Notes: a model not told the origin generated them from the letters alone. DNA of 64,000 bases from Actinomadura citrea (GCF_013409045.1 NZ_JACCBT010000001.1:1488001-1552000); one strand, 5' to 3'; positions 1 through 8,371 are shown, numbered from the stretch's first letter. Translations and numbers: made by a program.

Positions 1-2
1 TC

Positions 3-548
3 TGCCGGATGGGCATCCAGCGCTCCACGATGGACGACGTGGCCCGCCGGGCCGGCGTCTCGCGGATCACCGTCTACCGGCGATTCGCCACGAAGGACAC
101 CCTGGTGGAGCAGGTGGTGCGGCGGGAGTTCCGCCGCTACTTCGACCAGTTCCTCATCGACATCCAGCAAGCCGAGACGGCCGCCGACCGGGTGGTCCTC
201 GGCTTCGTGAGCTCCCTGCGCGCCATCCGGGGCAACCCCCTGATCGGCGGCCTGATCGCCACGGAACCGGACCTGCTCCTGCCCTCCCTGACCGGCGACG
301 GGGGCCGGACCCTGGCCACCGTGCGGCGCTTCGTCGCCGACCAGCTCCGCCGCGAGCAGCGCGCCGGCAACGTGTCGGGCGACCTGGACACCGACTTCGT
401 GGCCGAGATGATGGTCCGCATATCCGGCTCGCTCCTGGCGGTCCCCAGCCACATCATCGACCTGGACGACGACACCCAACTAGCCGCCCTGGCCCACCGC
501 TTCCTGGTCCCCATGCTGGAACCCCACCCCCCCCGCCTAACCCGTTAG
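3..548 (+). CDS. TetR/AcrR family transcriptional regulator, 5'-truncated by window edge
   Basis: About 180 residues of a one-component repressor are visible. The frame is already open at base 3, and the first in-frame ATG (base 9) lies inside what should be the first helix of the DNA-binding domain. The true start is therefore left of the window. The helix-turn-helix is clear (DDVARRAGVSRITVYRRF, ending in the usual Y-x-R/H-F recognition-helix signature), followed by the family's lysine (FATKDTL). The remaining ~130 residues form the helical ligand-binding domain, which does not reveal a ligand. The nearest downstream gene is 348 bp away and no target is evident. Family assignment is firm; function is unknown. 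Confidence 0.85.
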   Translation, partial: CRMGIQRSTMDDVARRAGVSRITVYRRFATKDTLVEQVVRREFRRYFDQFLIDIQQAETAADRVVLGFVSSLRAIRGNPLIGGLIATEPDLLLPSLTGDGGRTLATVRRFVADQLRREQRAGNVSGDLDTDFVAEMMVRISGSLLAVPSHIIDLDDDTQLAALAHRFLVPMLEPHPPRLTR

Positions 549-895
549 CGGGGCGGAGGAGGCCGGACAACGCCACCTCCAGCACCGGAGCGCCCCTACC
601 CCCCGCAGCCCCGCTCCTGGACCTGAGGCCGAGCCCCCACGTCACAAATCCTCGCGGACGCCCCAGCCCCGTTGCGGGGTACCAATGGCCTTTATGTGGG
701 CCGCCTCGCTTCTCGGGCCGCTGGGAGTTCCACGGCGTCATCACAAATTCGGCGCCGGTTATCCTGCCACCGAACCGGGGCTGGACCTCATCGAAGTTCC
801 CATCAATCGGAGCATCGTCGGGAAGGCACTGGCGGACCTGAAGCGCAACCACGGAAGGGCCTTTCCGAGCTGGACGACATGCTCGGGACAATGAA
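549..895. other. Gap with possible coding remnant
   Basis: No convincing intact gene. From about 780 to 894 frame 1 reads protein-like (LIEVPINRSIVGKALADL) and stops at TGA 892-894. Frame 3 reads GLSELDDMLGTM over 860-893, and frame 2 continues as the next CDS. This could be one older gene broken by two frameshifts, or a short upstream ORF translationally coupled to the next gene. Nothing else is recognisable. Confidence 0.3.
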
Positions 896-1300
896 GTGGA
901 GGGCCTTCTCCCCGAAGAGATTCCCGACGTGGCTCTGAGCCTGGCGACCCTGCTGCGGCGGCTGGGCCTGCCCGTGGACAATCCCGAACCTCGGCAGGAC
1001 ATCCTCCTGCTCGACAACGGAATGCGCGGCACAGGCCGTGCGGCGCTGGAACAGAACACTCGTGACTGGATCGCGGAAAACCTGGTTGCCAGGCATCCGG
1101 GGCTTCGTGAACTGGCGGGCACGTACTGCCGGCGGACGATCCGATCGCGCATGATCGTCGAACTCGCCGATGCCATCGACGCTGTCGGACTGTCCGCCGA
1201 AACCGTGCGGACCGTCTGGACAGAGTTCGACGAACTGCGGGATGACACGGCCAGGAAGGCGTTCATCGAGAGGGTGGCCGATCTGCCGCGCGAAAGCTGA
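896..1300 (+). CDS. Hypothetical protein, 134 aa
   Basis: Family not recognised. The ORF starts at a GTG one base after a TGA in another frame (892-894). It reads as an acidic, mostly helical soluble protein of 134 residues with no signal peptide or membrane segment. A central stretch (TRDWIAENLVARHPGLREL) and an amphipathic C-terminus (VRTVWTEFDELRDDTARKAF) look like real protein. GC3 is lower than in neighbouring housekeeping genes, which suggests an accessory or transferred gene. The N-terminus may be incomplete because in-frame-like sequence continues upstream in other frames. A GC-rich hairpin follows at 1358-1389. Confidence 0.5.
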   Translation: MEGLLPEEIPDVALSLATLLRRLGLPVDNPEPRQDILLLDNGMRGTGRAALEQNTRDWIAENLVARHPGLRELAGTYCRRTIRSRMIVELADAIDAVGLSAETVRTVWTEFDELRDDTARKAFIERVADLPRES

Positions 1301-1357
1301 GGTGCGCGTGCGGCCGGCTCACGGCCACGAGTGACCCGGGCCGGCCCTGCATCGAGG

Positions 1358-1389
1358 CGGCCGGCCTGGGCAATAGGGAAGGCCGGCCG
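1358..1389 (+). terminator. GC-rich hairpin after hypothetical gene
   Basis: A 9-bp perfect stem (CGGCCGGCC at 1358-1366 with GGCCGGCCG at 1381-1389) encloses a 14-nt loop, 58 bp after the upstream stop codon. There is no T-tract. It is typical of intrinsic-like hairpins downstream of actinomycete genes, but termination is inferred. Confidence 0.35.
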
Positions 1390-1555
1390 GCGTGCTCACG
1401 CGTCGGCCCGGCCTTTCCTGATGGGCCATGCAAGGTGACTCACGTCTCCCTGCCGGCTCGGGTTGCCTTTCGGGTCAGGCGCCGTACGGTCTTGGTCAGG
1501 TCCTGTTCGGCAGGGCCTCTGCCTAGTGCAGTCCGTAACCAAAGCCCGAAAGGCT

Positions 1556-1909
1556 GTGATCTTCGTGATCTCGACCAACCACCGCTGCCCCGTGACCCGC
1601 CGTCCCGAGGTCCGTGTCACCGAGCTCGACCTCATCAAGTTCGACTTCACCGAGGTGGAGTCGATCGTGGTGGAGGTCACCGTGGTGCCGATCGTCCTGC
1701 TGGACCCCGCGACGCTGCGCGTCATCGTGGTGGCGTCCATCCAGGTGCACGTCACCGTGGTGAAGACCGTCGTGATGCGGATCACCGTGGTGCGAGTCAC
1801 CATGGTGCGGATCATCGTCGGGGGGTACGCCCTGGCGGACTACATCGTGATGGAGTACATCTCGGAGGAGTCCGCCGTGCTGATCTCCGCGATGGAGTGG
1901 TGGGTGTGA
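1556..1909 (+). CDS. Valine-rich beta-strand-type small protein, 117 aa, unknown function
   Basis: Not recognised. The plus frame that ends at 1909 has G or C at almost every third codon position from about 1600, which strongly marks it as the coding frame over the other open frames in the region. I place the start at GTG 1556 (reading MIFVIST), preceded by an AAAGG element; the longer open frame from 1463 lacks this support. Residues 20-90 alternate hydrophobic and polar side chains with recurring VTVV/VIVV blocks (VEVTVVPIVLL, VHVTVVKTVV, MRITVVRVTMVRIIV), like stacked beta-strands. The underlying DNA repeats GTCACCGTGGTG-like words. There is no signal peptide, typical TM helix or catalytic motif. 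Neighbours give no functional clue. Confidence 0.5.
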   Translation: MIFVISTNHRCPVTRRPEVRVTELDLIKFDFTEVESIVVEVTVVPIVLLDPATLRVIVVASIQVHVTVVKTVVMRITVVRVTMVRIIVGGYALADYIVMEYISEESAVLISAMEWWV

Positions 1910-2312
1910 TGACCGCGCCGTAGGCCCTCGGCCTGCGCGTCTCCACCATCAGGGTGAACAAGAAGAAGGCGCCGGCATGGCGACCGACTTCTTCGGCCCC
2001 GGCGTGAGCCGGAGGCCGACCGCAACACTCATCGGCTCGGCCGACCGCCGGTCAGAGCCGATTTCCAGCTGAGCGCGCCGTACTGCATTGGTGCGCTTTT
2101 GACCAAGTGGCCCTTTCTCTCTGAGGAAGGGCCACTTTCATTTCGGAAAGACCTCGCGACGCCGGATCGCTGAGGCCCCGGGAGGGCGACTGAGCGGCGT
2201 TCCCTGGGTGGGGACGTACCAGAAGGCGGGCGAACCGCACCGAGCCACGCGACCCCAGAGCCCCGACCGGCGTCCGCGCCGGTCAGAGACCTTGGTTGGT
2301 GGGTCGGAAGGG
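1910..2312. other. Intergenic region without a supported gene
   Basis: The reading frames here are antisense or out-of-frame artefacts around the tRNA. The only defined element is a strong hairpin terminator at 2105-2143. Confidence 0.5.
2105..2143 (+). terminator. Intrinsic terminator
   Basis: An 11-bp perfect stem (AAGTGGCCCTT 2105-2115 with AAGGGCCACTT 2127-2137) and 11-nt loop are followed on the plus strand by TTTCATTT. The T-rich tail favours plus-strand termination. The hairpin could also stop minus-strand transcripts leaving the tRNA gene. Confidence 0.7.
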
Positions 2313-2385
2313 CGCCTCCGGCAGGATTCGAACCTGCGGCACCCGCTTTAGGAGAGCGGTGCTCTATCCCCTGAGCTACGGAGGC
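2313..2385 (-). tRNA. tRNA-Arg (anticodon CCT)
   Basis: On the minus strand the sequence folds as a complete cloverleaf: acceptor GCCTCCG paired with CGGAGGC, D-arm with AGCTCAGGGGA, anticodon stem ACCGC/GCGGG-like flanking loop CTCCTAA with anticodon CCT, and the T-arm consensus GGTTCGAATCC. The anticodon reads AGG codons, giving arginine. No CCA is encoded, as usual in actinobacteria. Confidence 0.93.
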
Positions 2386-2514
2386 GTGTCGTCGCTCGCG
2401 GTAGAGCGTAGCGGACGGCACCTACAGGGTAGGGGAAGGGGTGCGGTGGGCGCTCCCTGTTATGCGCGCCGGGCTCTAGGCCGGGCGGGGGCGGTGTGGG
2501 TACGCTTCCGTCCC

Positions 2515-2952
2515 GTGACGGGACGGCATCGTGGGCAGCCGAAGGACCGGGACGCCGAGGACGCGGTGGGCGAGGACTCGCCGCGCGGCAGACGGATCAC
2601 GGTCCTCGCCGCGGCGTTCGCGGTGCCCGTGCTGGTGGCGTCGGTGATCGCGTTCGGGCTGCGGGACGAGCCCGGCCGGGAGAGGCCGGAGTCGGCGGGC
2701 GGGTCCGCGCGGAGCGTGGCGCCGGCGGCGCCCGAGGGCGAGCCGACGTTCGGGGCGTACGTGCCGCCGGAGGCGGAGCCGCAGGTGGCGACCAAGCCGC
2801 CGAAGCGGGCGCCGCGGCCGGTGGTGACGCCGCGGAAGCGGACGCCCACGCCGGTGCCTTCCCCGTCGGTGCGGGTGCGGCGGCCATGCCCCGCCGGCTG
2901 GGAGGACGTCTGGTGGATGCGCCGGTGGTGCGAACATCACCGAAGTCGCTGA
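2515..2952 (+). CDS. Hypothetical membrane-anchored proline-rich protein, 145 aa
   Basis: I use GTG 2515 as the start, because the open frame further upstream runs through the antisense of the tRNA. The product has a ~30-residue charged cytoplasmic N-terminus, one transmembrane helix (ITVLAAAFAVPVLVASVIAF, about residues 29-48) and an extracytoplasmic Pro/Ala/Lys-rich linker with repeated TPxP-like segments. It ends in a short Cys/Trp-rich tail (PCPAGWEDVWWMRRWCEHH) whose two cysteines could form a disulfide. It lies 82 bp upstream of the M15 peptidase on the same strand, so a cell-envelope role is plausible. No domain family recognised. Confidence 0.6.
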   Translation: MTGRHRGQPKDRDAEDAVGEDSPRGRRITVLAAAFAVPVLVASVIAFGLRDEPGRERPESAGGSARSVAPAAPEGEPTFGAYVPPEAEPQVATKPPKRAPRPVVTPRKRTPTPVPSPSVRVRRPCPAGWEDVWWMRRWCEHHRSR

Positions 2953-3034
2953 ACCGGTTACGGACAGGTCATCGTAGAACCTGTAGTAGCGTTCTGCCGC
3001 TGTTCCGCTTTTGGGCATCAGGAGGAAAACCACC

Positions 3035-4072
3035 GTGCCGAACCCCCGGTCGGCGGCGCTGACCGCGGTCTTCCTGGTGATGACGACGCTCTCACCGCAC
3101 GGCGCCGCGAACGCGGCCGCGGGGGCCGACTCGCTCGAGTCGCTGCGCCGCGAGGCATCGAAGGCGCGCACCGAGTTGGAGAAGGCCACGAAGAAGATGG
3201 AGACCCGGAAGAAGGACCTGGCCGGGTCGCAGGTGAAGCTGCGCGCCACGCTGAAGGACCTCGCCGGGGCCGAGGCGGAGTTGAACCGGATACGCGAGCC
3301 GCTGGCCAGGCTGGCGAACACCTCCTACCAGCAGAGCGGCGCTGCCGGTTCCATGGCGATCTTCGGGGGCGGCGACCCGAGCACGGCGCTGCGGTCGACG
3401 GCGGACGTGACGCTCATGGCGAGGTCGCAGCAGGCGCTTGTGGACCGTGCCGACGAGTTGCAGGACCGGCGGCAGAAGCTCGCCTCCACGGCGCAGGAGC
3501 TGCAGTCGCGCAACGCGGTCGAGCAGACCCGCCTCCAGCAGGAGGTGGACGGGTTGAAGAACCGGTCGGCGCAGCTGACCAAGCAGCTCAACTCGATGCT
3601 CGACAAGCTGGCGGTGACGCGGCAGAAGCGGCTCGAACTCGGGTGCGACAAGGCCCTGGCGAGGGATGCGAAGAAGTTCCCGAACGGGCTCATCCCGTCG
3701 AAGTACCTGTGCCCCCTGCCGCAGAAGGGCGGGCACATGCTGCGGGCGGACGCGGCGCTCGCCTTCTACAAGCTGAACGAGGCGTACAAGCGCAGTTTCG
3801 GCCGCGACATGTGCGTGACGGACGCCTATCGGAACCTGTCCGAGCAGCATCGTGTCTACGCGCAGCGGCCCGGCTTCGCGGCCGTCCCCGGGACGAGCAA
3901 CCACGGCAAGGGGCAGGCACTCGACCTGTGCGGTGGTGTGCAGAGCTCGGGGTCCGTCCAGTTCAACTGGATGGAGGCCCACGCCGGGAAGTACGGATGG
4001 ATCCACCCGGCCTGGGCCTACAGCAACCCGTTCGAGCCCTGGCACTGGGAGTTCGGGACGGAGAACGGCTGA
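3035..4072 (+). CDS. Secreted D-alanyl-D-alanine carboxypeptidase, VanY-like (peptidase M15B), with coiled-coil N-terminus
   Basis: Predicted zinc peptidase that trims D-Ala-containing cell-wall peptides outside the membrane. GTG 3035 is chosen because AGGAGG (3020-3025) sits at ideal spacing; the frame extends to TTG 3011 without an RBS. Residues 1-29 form a signal peptide (cleavage near AANA-A). Residues 30-200 are a long coiled coil resembling NlpC/P60-associated coils. The C-terminal VanY domain carries the M15 zinc motifs SNHGKGQALDL (residues 288-298; His290, Asp297) and EPWHWEFG (334-341; His337). Two cysteine pairs may be disulfides. At 345 aa it is usual for coiled-coil plus VanY proteins. 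The coiled coil may position the enzyme at the wall or recruit partners, as in RipA/RipC-like systems (inference). Confidence 0.88.
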   Translation: MPNPRSAALTAVFLVMTTLSPHGAANAAAGADSLESLRREASKARTELEKATKKMETRKKDLAGSQVKLRATLKDLAGAEAELNRIREPLARLANTSYQQSGAAGSMAIFGGGDPSTALRSTADVTLMARSQQALVDRADELQDRRQKLASTAQELQSRNAVEQTRLQQEVDGLKNRSAQLTKQLNSMLDKLAVTRQKRLELGCDKALARDAKKFPNGLIPSKYLCPLPQKGGHMLRADAALAFYKLNEAYKRSFGRDMCVTDAYRNLSEQHRVYAQRPGFAAVPGTSNHGKGQALDLCGGVQSSGSVQFNWMEAHAGKYGWIHPAWAYSNPFEPWHWEFGTENG

Positions 4073-4088
4073 GCCGGGCCGCCCGCCG

Positions 4089-4508
4089 TCAGCGGGAGTG
4101 CGGCACCTCGTTGGCGGGGACGATCTCCGCGGTGCAGTAGCGGCAGCGGCGGGCCTTCACCGGGATGTCGCTGAGGCACTGCGGGCACTCGCGCTCGGTG
4201 GCCTCCTTGCCGCGGTCCATCCGCTCGATCAGCTTGGTCGTCGGAAGCACGACCAGGAAGTAGACGATCACGGCCGTGATGAAGAACGCGATCGCCGAGG
4301 TCACGAAGATCCCGTACGGGAACGTGGTGCCGTCGATGGTGACGGCCAGGCGCGTGTAGTCGGGCTTGCCGCCGATGAGCGCGATCAACGGGGTGATGAA
4401 GGAACTCGCGAAGTCCTTCACGAGCCCGGCGAACGCCGCTCCGACGACGAACGCCACCGCGAGTTCGACCAGGTTCCCGCGGAAGAGGAACTTCTTGAAT
4501 CCGCTCAT
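4089..4508 (-). CDS. mscL: Large-conductance mechanosensitive channel with C-terminal zinc-ribbon tail
   Basis: Homopentameric membrane channel that releases solutes on hypo-osmotic shock. The start is ATG 4508-4506 (MSGFKKFLFRGN), the canonical MscL N-terminus; the longer open frame to 4586 adds 26 unlikely residues. TM1 lies at about residues 13-33 with the conserved G-rich gate (VVGAAFAGLV), the periplasmic loop at 43-63, and TM2 at about 66-87. After the cytoplasmic helix (LIERMDRG) a tail holds two CxxC pairs (Cys108, Cys111, Cys122, Cys125; CPQC and CRYC), a zinc-ribbon-like extension not present in E. coli MscL. Its 3' end faces the 3' end of the VanY gene 16 bp away. Confidence 0.94.
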   Translation of the reverse strand: MSGFKKFLFRGNLVELAVAFVVGAAFAGLVKDFASSFITPLIALIGGKPDYTRLAVTIDGTTFPYGIFVTSAIAFFITAVIVYFLVVLPTTKLIERMDRGKEATERECPQCLSDIPVKARRCRYCTAEIVPANEVPHSR

Positions 4509-4632
4509 GCCGGCTCCAGGGTTGTCGGGGGTCGCGCCCCTGGCTGTCGGGGCGCGTGAAACGGCTACGGATCGTAATGAAGTCATCCATGATTAGCCAA
4601 GTCGGCCCACTTCAGACCCGACCTGTCCGGGG

Positions 4633-5247
4633 TCAGGGGGCGGTGATCGTCAGGGCCAGGGGGGCGCCGGCGCCGGCCAGGGCCACCGCTTGGGGGCGGT
4701 CGGTCGCCAGGACGACCAGGGCGCCCTCTTGGGCGCCGTTCTCGTCAGGGGGTGGGGTCGCTATGACGGGGACTTCGGAAACCACCACGCGGGCGGCGTC
4801 CCAGCGGGCGCGGGGGCCGTTCGCGGGGGCGGCCTCGGACGGGACGGTCAGGACGTCCACGCGGTCGCCGGGGTGGACGAGGCGGGCGGCGCCCGCGTCG
4901 GCCAGGCGGACCGGCGTGGCGACCGTGCCGGGGCCGTAGCCGCGTAGGAGCCCGGCGCCGACGACACGGGCGTCGGTGAGGGGTTCGCCGCGGCGCATCG
5001 GTCCGGCGAGGACGCGGCCCGCTCCGCCCGTGCGGAGCGTGCCCACCGGGACGGCGGACGGCGGCAGGTCGAGGTGGCGCAGGTCGGACGGGCCGAGGGG
5101 CGTTCCGGCGGGCAGGTCGCGGGCGGCGGCGAGGACGCGGACGGACGGCGGCGGGCCGGGACGCAGTGCCAGGAGCGCCAGGCCCGCGGCGGCCGCGGCG
5201 AACAGCGCCGCCAGCGGCCGCCGCAGGCGGGATAAGCGGGCGCTCAC
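4633..5247 (-). CDS. SAF domain-containing membrane protein (CpaB/RcpC-like)
   Basis: 204-residue protein with one N-terminal membrane segment (LAALFAAAAAGLALLALRPG, about residues 12-31). An extracytoplasmic SAF domain follows (VRVLAAARDLPAGTPLGPSDL, then RGEPLTDARVV), as in CpaB/RcpC pilus-assembly and FlgA-type proteins. The C-terminal half contains another beta-rich segment (HPGDRVDVLTV ... GALVVLATDRPQAVALA), the usual RcpC-type arrangement. The start is GTG 5247, whose GTGA overlaps the TGA of the upstream phosphorylase by 4 bp, so the two are translationally coupled. No tad pilus genes are nearby; this lone, short actinobacterial form is common and functionally undefined. Confidence 0.75.
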   Translation of the reverse strand: MSARLSRLRRPLAALFAAAAAGLALLALRPGPPPSVRVLAAARDLPAGTPLGPSDLRHLDLPPSAVPVGTLRTGGAGRVLAGPMRRGEPLTDARVVGAGLLRGYGPGTVATPVRLADAGAARLVHPGDRVDVLTVPSEAAPANGPRARWDAARVVVSEVPVIATPPPDENGAQEGALVVLATDRPQAVALAGAGAPLALTITAP

Positions 5248-6071
5248 GGCAGTTCCAGGGGGAGCTTGATGCCGTCGAGGACGGTGGGGCAGGCGCAGGT
5301 GCGCTCGGTGGGCAGTGCCTTGACGACGTCGGCGACGACGCCGCGGAGCCGGTCGATGTTCTCGCCGAAGACGCGCAGGACCTCCTCCATCGTGACGCCC
5401 TCGCCCTCCTCGATGCCCGCGTCGAGGTCGGTGACGAGGCAGAGCGAGGTGTAGCAGAGCGCCAGCTCGCGGGCGAGGACGGCCTCGGGGTGGCCGGTCA
5501 TCCCGATCAGCGTCCACCCCTGCGAGGCGAACCACCGGGACTCGGCCCGGGTCGAGAAGCGGGGGCCCTCGATGACGACGAGCGTGCCGCGGTCGACCGG
5601 GTCCCACCCGGAGGTCCGCGCGGACTCGACGGCGGCGCGGCGGCCCGTCGGGCAGTACGGGTCGGAGAAGGAGACGTGGACGGCGGCGCCCTGGTCGTAG
5701 TAGGTCTGGTCGCGCCCCGACGTCCGGTCGGCGAGCTGGTCGGGGACGGCCAGCGTGCCGGGCCCGAGGTCGGGGGTGAGGGAGCCGACCGCGCACGGCG
5801 CCAGCACCTGGCGGACGCCGAGGGACCGCAGCGCCCACAGGTTGGCCCGGTAGGGGATCTTGTGCGGGGGGAAGCGGTGGTCGCGGCCGTGCCGGGGGAC
5901 GAAGGCGACGCGGCGGCCCGCCAGCTCGCCGATCGCGATGGGGTCGCTGGGCGGGCCGTAGGGGGTGTCGACCCGCACCTCCTCGATGTCGTCGAGGAAC
6001 GAGTAGAAGCCGGAGCCGCCGATGACCCCGATCTCGGCGACGGGCTGGGACGCGGAAGCCTGAGTGGACAT
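5244..6071 (-). CDS. S-methyl-5'-thioadenosine phosphorylase / purine nucleoside phosphorylase family
   Basis: Phosphorolysis of 5'-methylthioadenosine (or a related purine nucleoside) in the methionine salvage pathway; cytosolic. Diagnostic segments are GVIGGSGFY near the N-terminus, VPRHGRDHRFPPHKIPYRAN (the MTAP phosphate/nucleoside loop), IEGPRFSTRAESR, and GMTGHPEAVLARELALCY with the conserved Met and base-binding region. Length (275 aa from ATG 6071) matches the family. It is the first gene of a two-gene unit with the SAF protein (4-bp overlap). The exact substrate (MTA versus 6-oxopurines) cannot be fixed from sequence alone. Confidence 0.87.
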   Translation of the reverse strand: MSTQASASQPVAEIGVIGGSGFYSFLDDIEEVRVDTPYGPPSDPIAIGELAGRRVAFVPRHGRDHRFPPHKIPYRANLWALRSLGVRQVLAPCAVGSLTPDLGPGTLAVPDQLADRTSGRDQTYYDQGAAVHVSFSDPYCPTGRRAAVESARTSGWDPVDRGTLVVIEGPRFSTRAESRWFASQGWTLIGMTGHPEAVLARELALCYTSLCLVTDLDAGIEEGEGVTMEEVLRVFGENIDRLRGVVADVVKALPTERTCACPTVLDGIKLPLELP

Positions 6072-6148
6072 GCCGCCGACCCTAGCCACCTGGGCGCCGT
6101 GCCCGGCAGACCGTCCGCAGATTGTGGATAACTCCGCCGCCGCACGAA

Positions 6149-6176
6149 GAAGGGCCCGGCCGGAGCCGGGCCCTTC
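6149..6176 (-). terminator. Intrinsic-like terminator of the MMPL gene
   Basis: A 12-bp perfect stem (GAAGGGCCCGGC 6149-6160 with GCCGGGCCCTTC 6165-6176) has a CGGA tetraloop. It lies 15 bp beyond the MMPL stop codon in the direction of transcription. Confidence 0.65.
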
Positions 6177-6191
6177 CGCGTTCTCGGGACG

Positions 6192-8318
6192 TCAGCCGAC
6201 CGGGTCCAGGACCTTGGGCGGCGAGGCGGGCGCCTCCTTGGCGAGCCGTCCCGGCGTCCAGATCCGCCGCCCGATGTCGTAGGACAGGGCGGGCAGCAGC
6301 AGCGACCGGACGACGAGGGTGTCGAGCAGGACGCCGAACGCGACCGCGAAGCCCATCTCGACCATGAACACCAGCGGCAGCGTGACCATGGACGCGAACG
6401 TGGCCGCGAGGACGAGCCCGGCCGAGGTGATCACACCGCCGGTGACGGTGAGCCCTCGCTGGATGCCGCGGCGCGTGCCGAGGGCCTGCGACTCCTCCCG
6501 GACGCGGTGCATCAGGAAGATGTTGTAGTCGACCCCCAAGGCGACCAGGAAGATGAAGGCCAGCAACGGGAAGCCGGAGTCGGTGCCCTCGAACCCGAAG
6601 ACGTGCTCGAAGATGACCGCGCAGGCGCCGAGCGAAGCGAGGAACGACAGCACCACGGTGCCCATCATCAGCAGCGGCGCGACGACGGCGCGCAGCAGCG
6701 CGATGAGGATGAGGAGCACCACGGCCAGCACGATCGGGATGATGACCTTGTTGTCGCGGGAGGAGGCGCGCTTGATGTCCAGGTACGTCGCGGTCGTGCC
6801 GCCGACCTTGGCGTCCGCCGACGGGACGGCGTGCACCGCGGTCCGCAGCCGGTCGATGGTCGCTCGCGCGGCCTGGCTGTCGGCGGCGTCCTTCAGCGTC
6901 GCCTCGTACTTGACCAGACCGCCCGCCGCGGCGGGGGCGCTGACTTCGGCGACGCCCGGCGTTCCGCGCACGGCCTGGGCGATCTGGTCGGACGCCGGGG
7001 CCTTGCCGATGACGAGGGCCGGGGAGCCCGAGCCGGCGGCGTAGTGCCGTGCGATGACCTCCGAGCCCTTCACCGAGTCGGGCTTGCCGGTGAACTGGCC
7101 GGCGTCCGACAGGCCGTCCGCCTTGAGCGAGCCCAGCCCGAGCGTGAGGACGATCAGGCCGAGCATGGTCGCGGCCCAGAGCGCGCGCGGGCGCTTGCCG
7201 ACCATTCCTGCGACGCGGCTCCAGACGCCGTGCTCGGCCTCGTACGCCTCGGGCTTGAGGTACTTGGCGTCGTAGCGGGGGATCAGCGGCCAGAACAGCC
7301 AGCGGCCGCAGATGACGAGGAGGGCGGGCAGGAGGGTCGTCATGGCGGCGAGGGCGGTGAGGACGCCCGCGGCGGCCACGGGGCCCATGCCGGCGGTGGA
7401 GTTCATGTCGGCGAGCAGCAGGCACAGCAGGCCGACGGCCACGGTGGCGGCGGAGGCGATGACGGCGGGCGCGGCGCGGTGCAGCGCGTAGGCCATGGCC
7501 TCGTGCCGGTCCTCGTGCCGGTGCAGTTCCTCCCTGTAGCGGGCGACGAGCAGCAAGGCGTAGTCGGTGGCGACACCGAAGACGAGGACGGTCAGGATGC
7601 CGGCGCTCTGGCCGTTGACGGTGAGGTCCGCGTACTTGGCGAGCAGGTACACGGTCGACTGGGCGAGGCCCAGGGCGAAGACGGCGCTCAGCACGGGGAC
7701 GAACCACAGGACCGGGCTGCGGTAGATGAACAGCAGCAGGACGATGACGACGAGACCAGCGGCCATGAGCAGGAAGCCGTCCAGGCTCTGGAACACCTCG
7801 AACTGGTCGGCGCCGCCGCCGGCGGGACCGGTGACGTGCGAGGCCAGTCCGGGGGGTCCGCGCTCGGCGAGGTCGCGCGCCTGGTCGACGGCGGCGGTGA
7901 GGTCCTCGTCCGTCAGGGGCACGAGGGTCTGCAGGGCCTTGCCGTCCTTGGACGGGAACGGCCCCTGCGCCTTCTGCGCTCCGGGCAGGTTCTGGAACGC
8001 GGCCATGTCGGACTCGGCCTTGGCCTTGTCCGCCGCGGTGATCCCGCCGGAACGCTCGTAGACGACGACGGCGAGCATCGTCTCGTCCTTGCGGAACCTC
8101 TCCTCCAGTTCCACGACCCGGGTGGACTCCGCCCCGGCGGGCAGCCAGGACGCCGCGTCGTTCTTCTCGACGTCGCCGAGCTTGCCGGCGAGGGGGCCGA
8201 GGGCGGCCAGGAGGACGACCCACAGGGCCAGGACGGCCCATTTGGTGCGCCGTCCGGCGATCAGTCCGGCCAGGCGGTGTGTCCGCGGCCTCGGGGGAGC
8301 CGGGCTAGGTGCGCTCAT
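6192..8318 (-). CDS. MMPL/RND-superfamily membrane transporter
   Basis: 708-residue export pump of the MMPL (SSD-containing) family, which in actinobacteria moves lipids, siderophores or drugs. The start is ATG 8318 with AGGAGAGG just upstream. Layout: cytoplasmic Pro-rich leader, TM1 (AVLALWVVLLAALGPLA), a ~130-residue extracytoplasmic domain, a five-TM bundle (about 170-340) containing the RND proton-relay region (GVATDYALLLVARYREEL, AxDYA signature), a second external domain, then TM7-11 with the second copy (FLVALGVDYNIFLMHRVREE). Length is standard. The gene is monocistronic between two hairpins and a long leader with repeated operator-like palindromes, so it is probably under TetR/MarR-type repression; the regulator is not adjacent. 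Confidence 0.9.
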   Translation of the reverse strand: MSAPSPAPPRPRTHRLAGLIAGRRTKWAVLALWVVLLAALGPLAGKLGDVEKNDAASWLPAGAESTRVVELEERFRKDETMLAVVVYERSGGITAADKAKAESDMAAFQNLPGAQKAQGPFPSKDGKALQTLVPLTDEDLTAAVDQARDLAERGPPGLASHVTGPAGGGADQFEVFQSLDGFLLMAAGLVVIVLLLFIYRSPVLWFVPVLSAVFALGLAQSTVYLLAKYADLTVNGQSAGILTVLVFGVATDYALLLVARYREELHRHEDRHEAMAYALHRAAPAVIASAATVAVGLLCLLLADMNSTAGMGPVAAAGVLTALAAMTTLLPALLVICGRWLFWPLIPRYDAKYLKPEAYEAEHGVWSRVAGMVGKRPRALWAATMLGLIVLTLGLGSLKADGLSDAGQFTGKPDSVKGSEVIARHYAAGSGSPALVIGKAPASDQIAQAVRGTPGVAEVSAPAAAGGLVKYEATLKDAADSQAARATIDRLRTAVHAVPSADAKVGGTTATYLDIKRASSRDNKVIIPIVLAVVLLILIALLRAVVAPLLMMGTVVLSFLASLGACAVIFEHVFGFEGTDSGFPLLAFIFLVALGVDYNIFLMHRVREESQALGTRRGIQRGLTVTGGVITSAGLVLAATFASMVTLPLVFMVEMGFAVAFGVLLDTLVVRSLLLPALSYDIGRRIWTPGRLAKEAPASPPKVLDPVG

Positions 8319-8371
8319 AGGTCCTCTCCTGTGTGCACCGGGCGATATCGAGATATGTCGTGTTCGGCCCA

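Noticed and set aside
2029..2421. 130-aa minus-strand ORF reading SVAQGIEHRSPKAGAAGSNP
   Set aside because: This text is the classic false translation of tRNA-like sequence and lies over tRNA-Arg.
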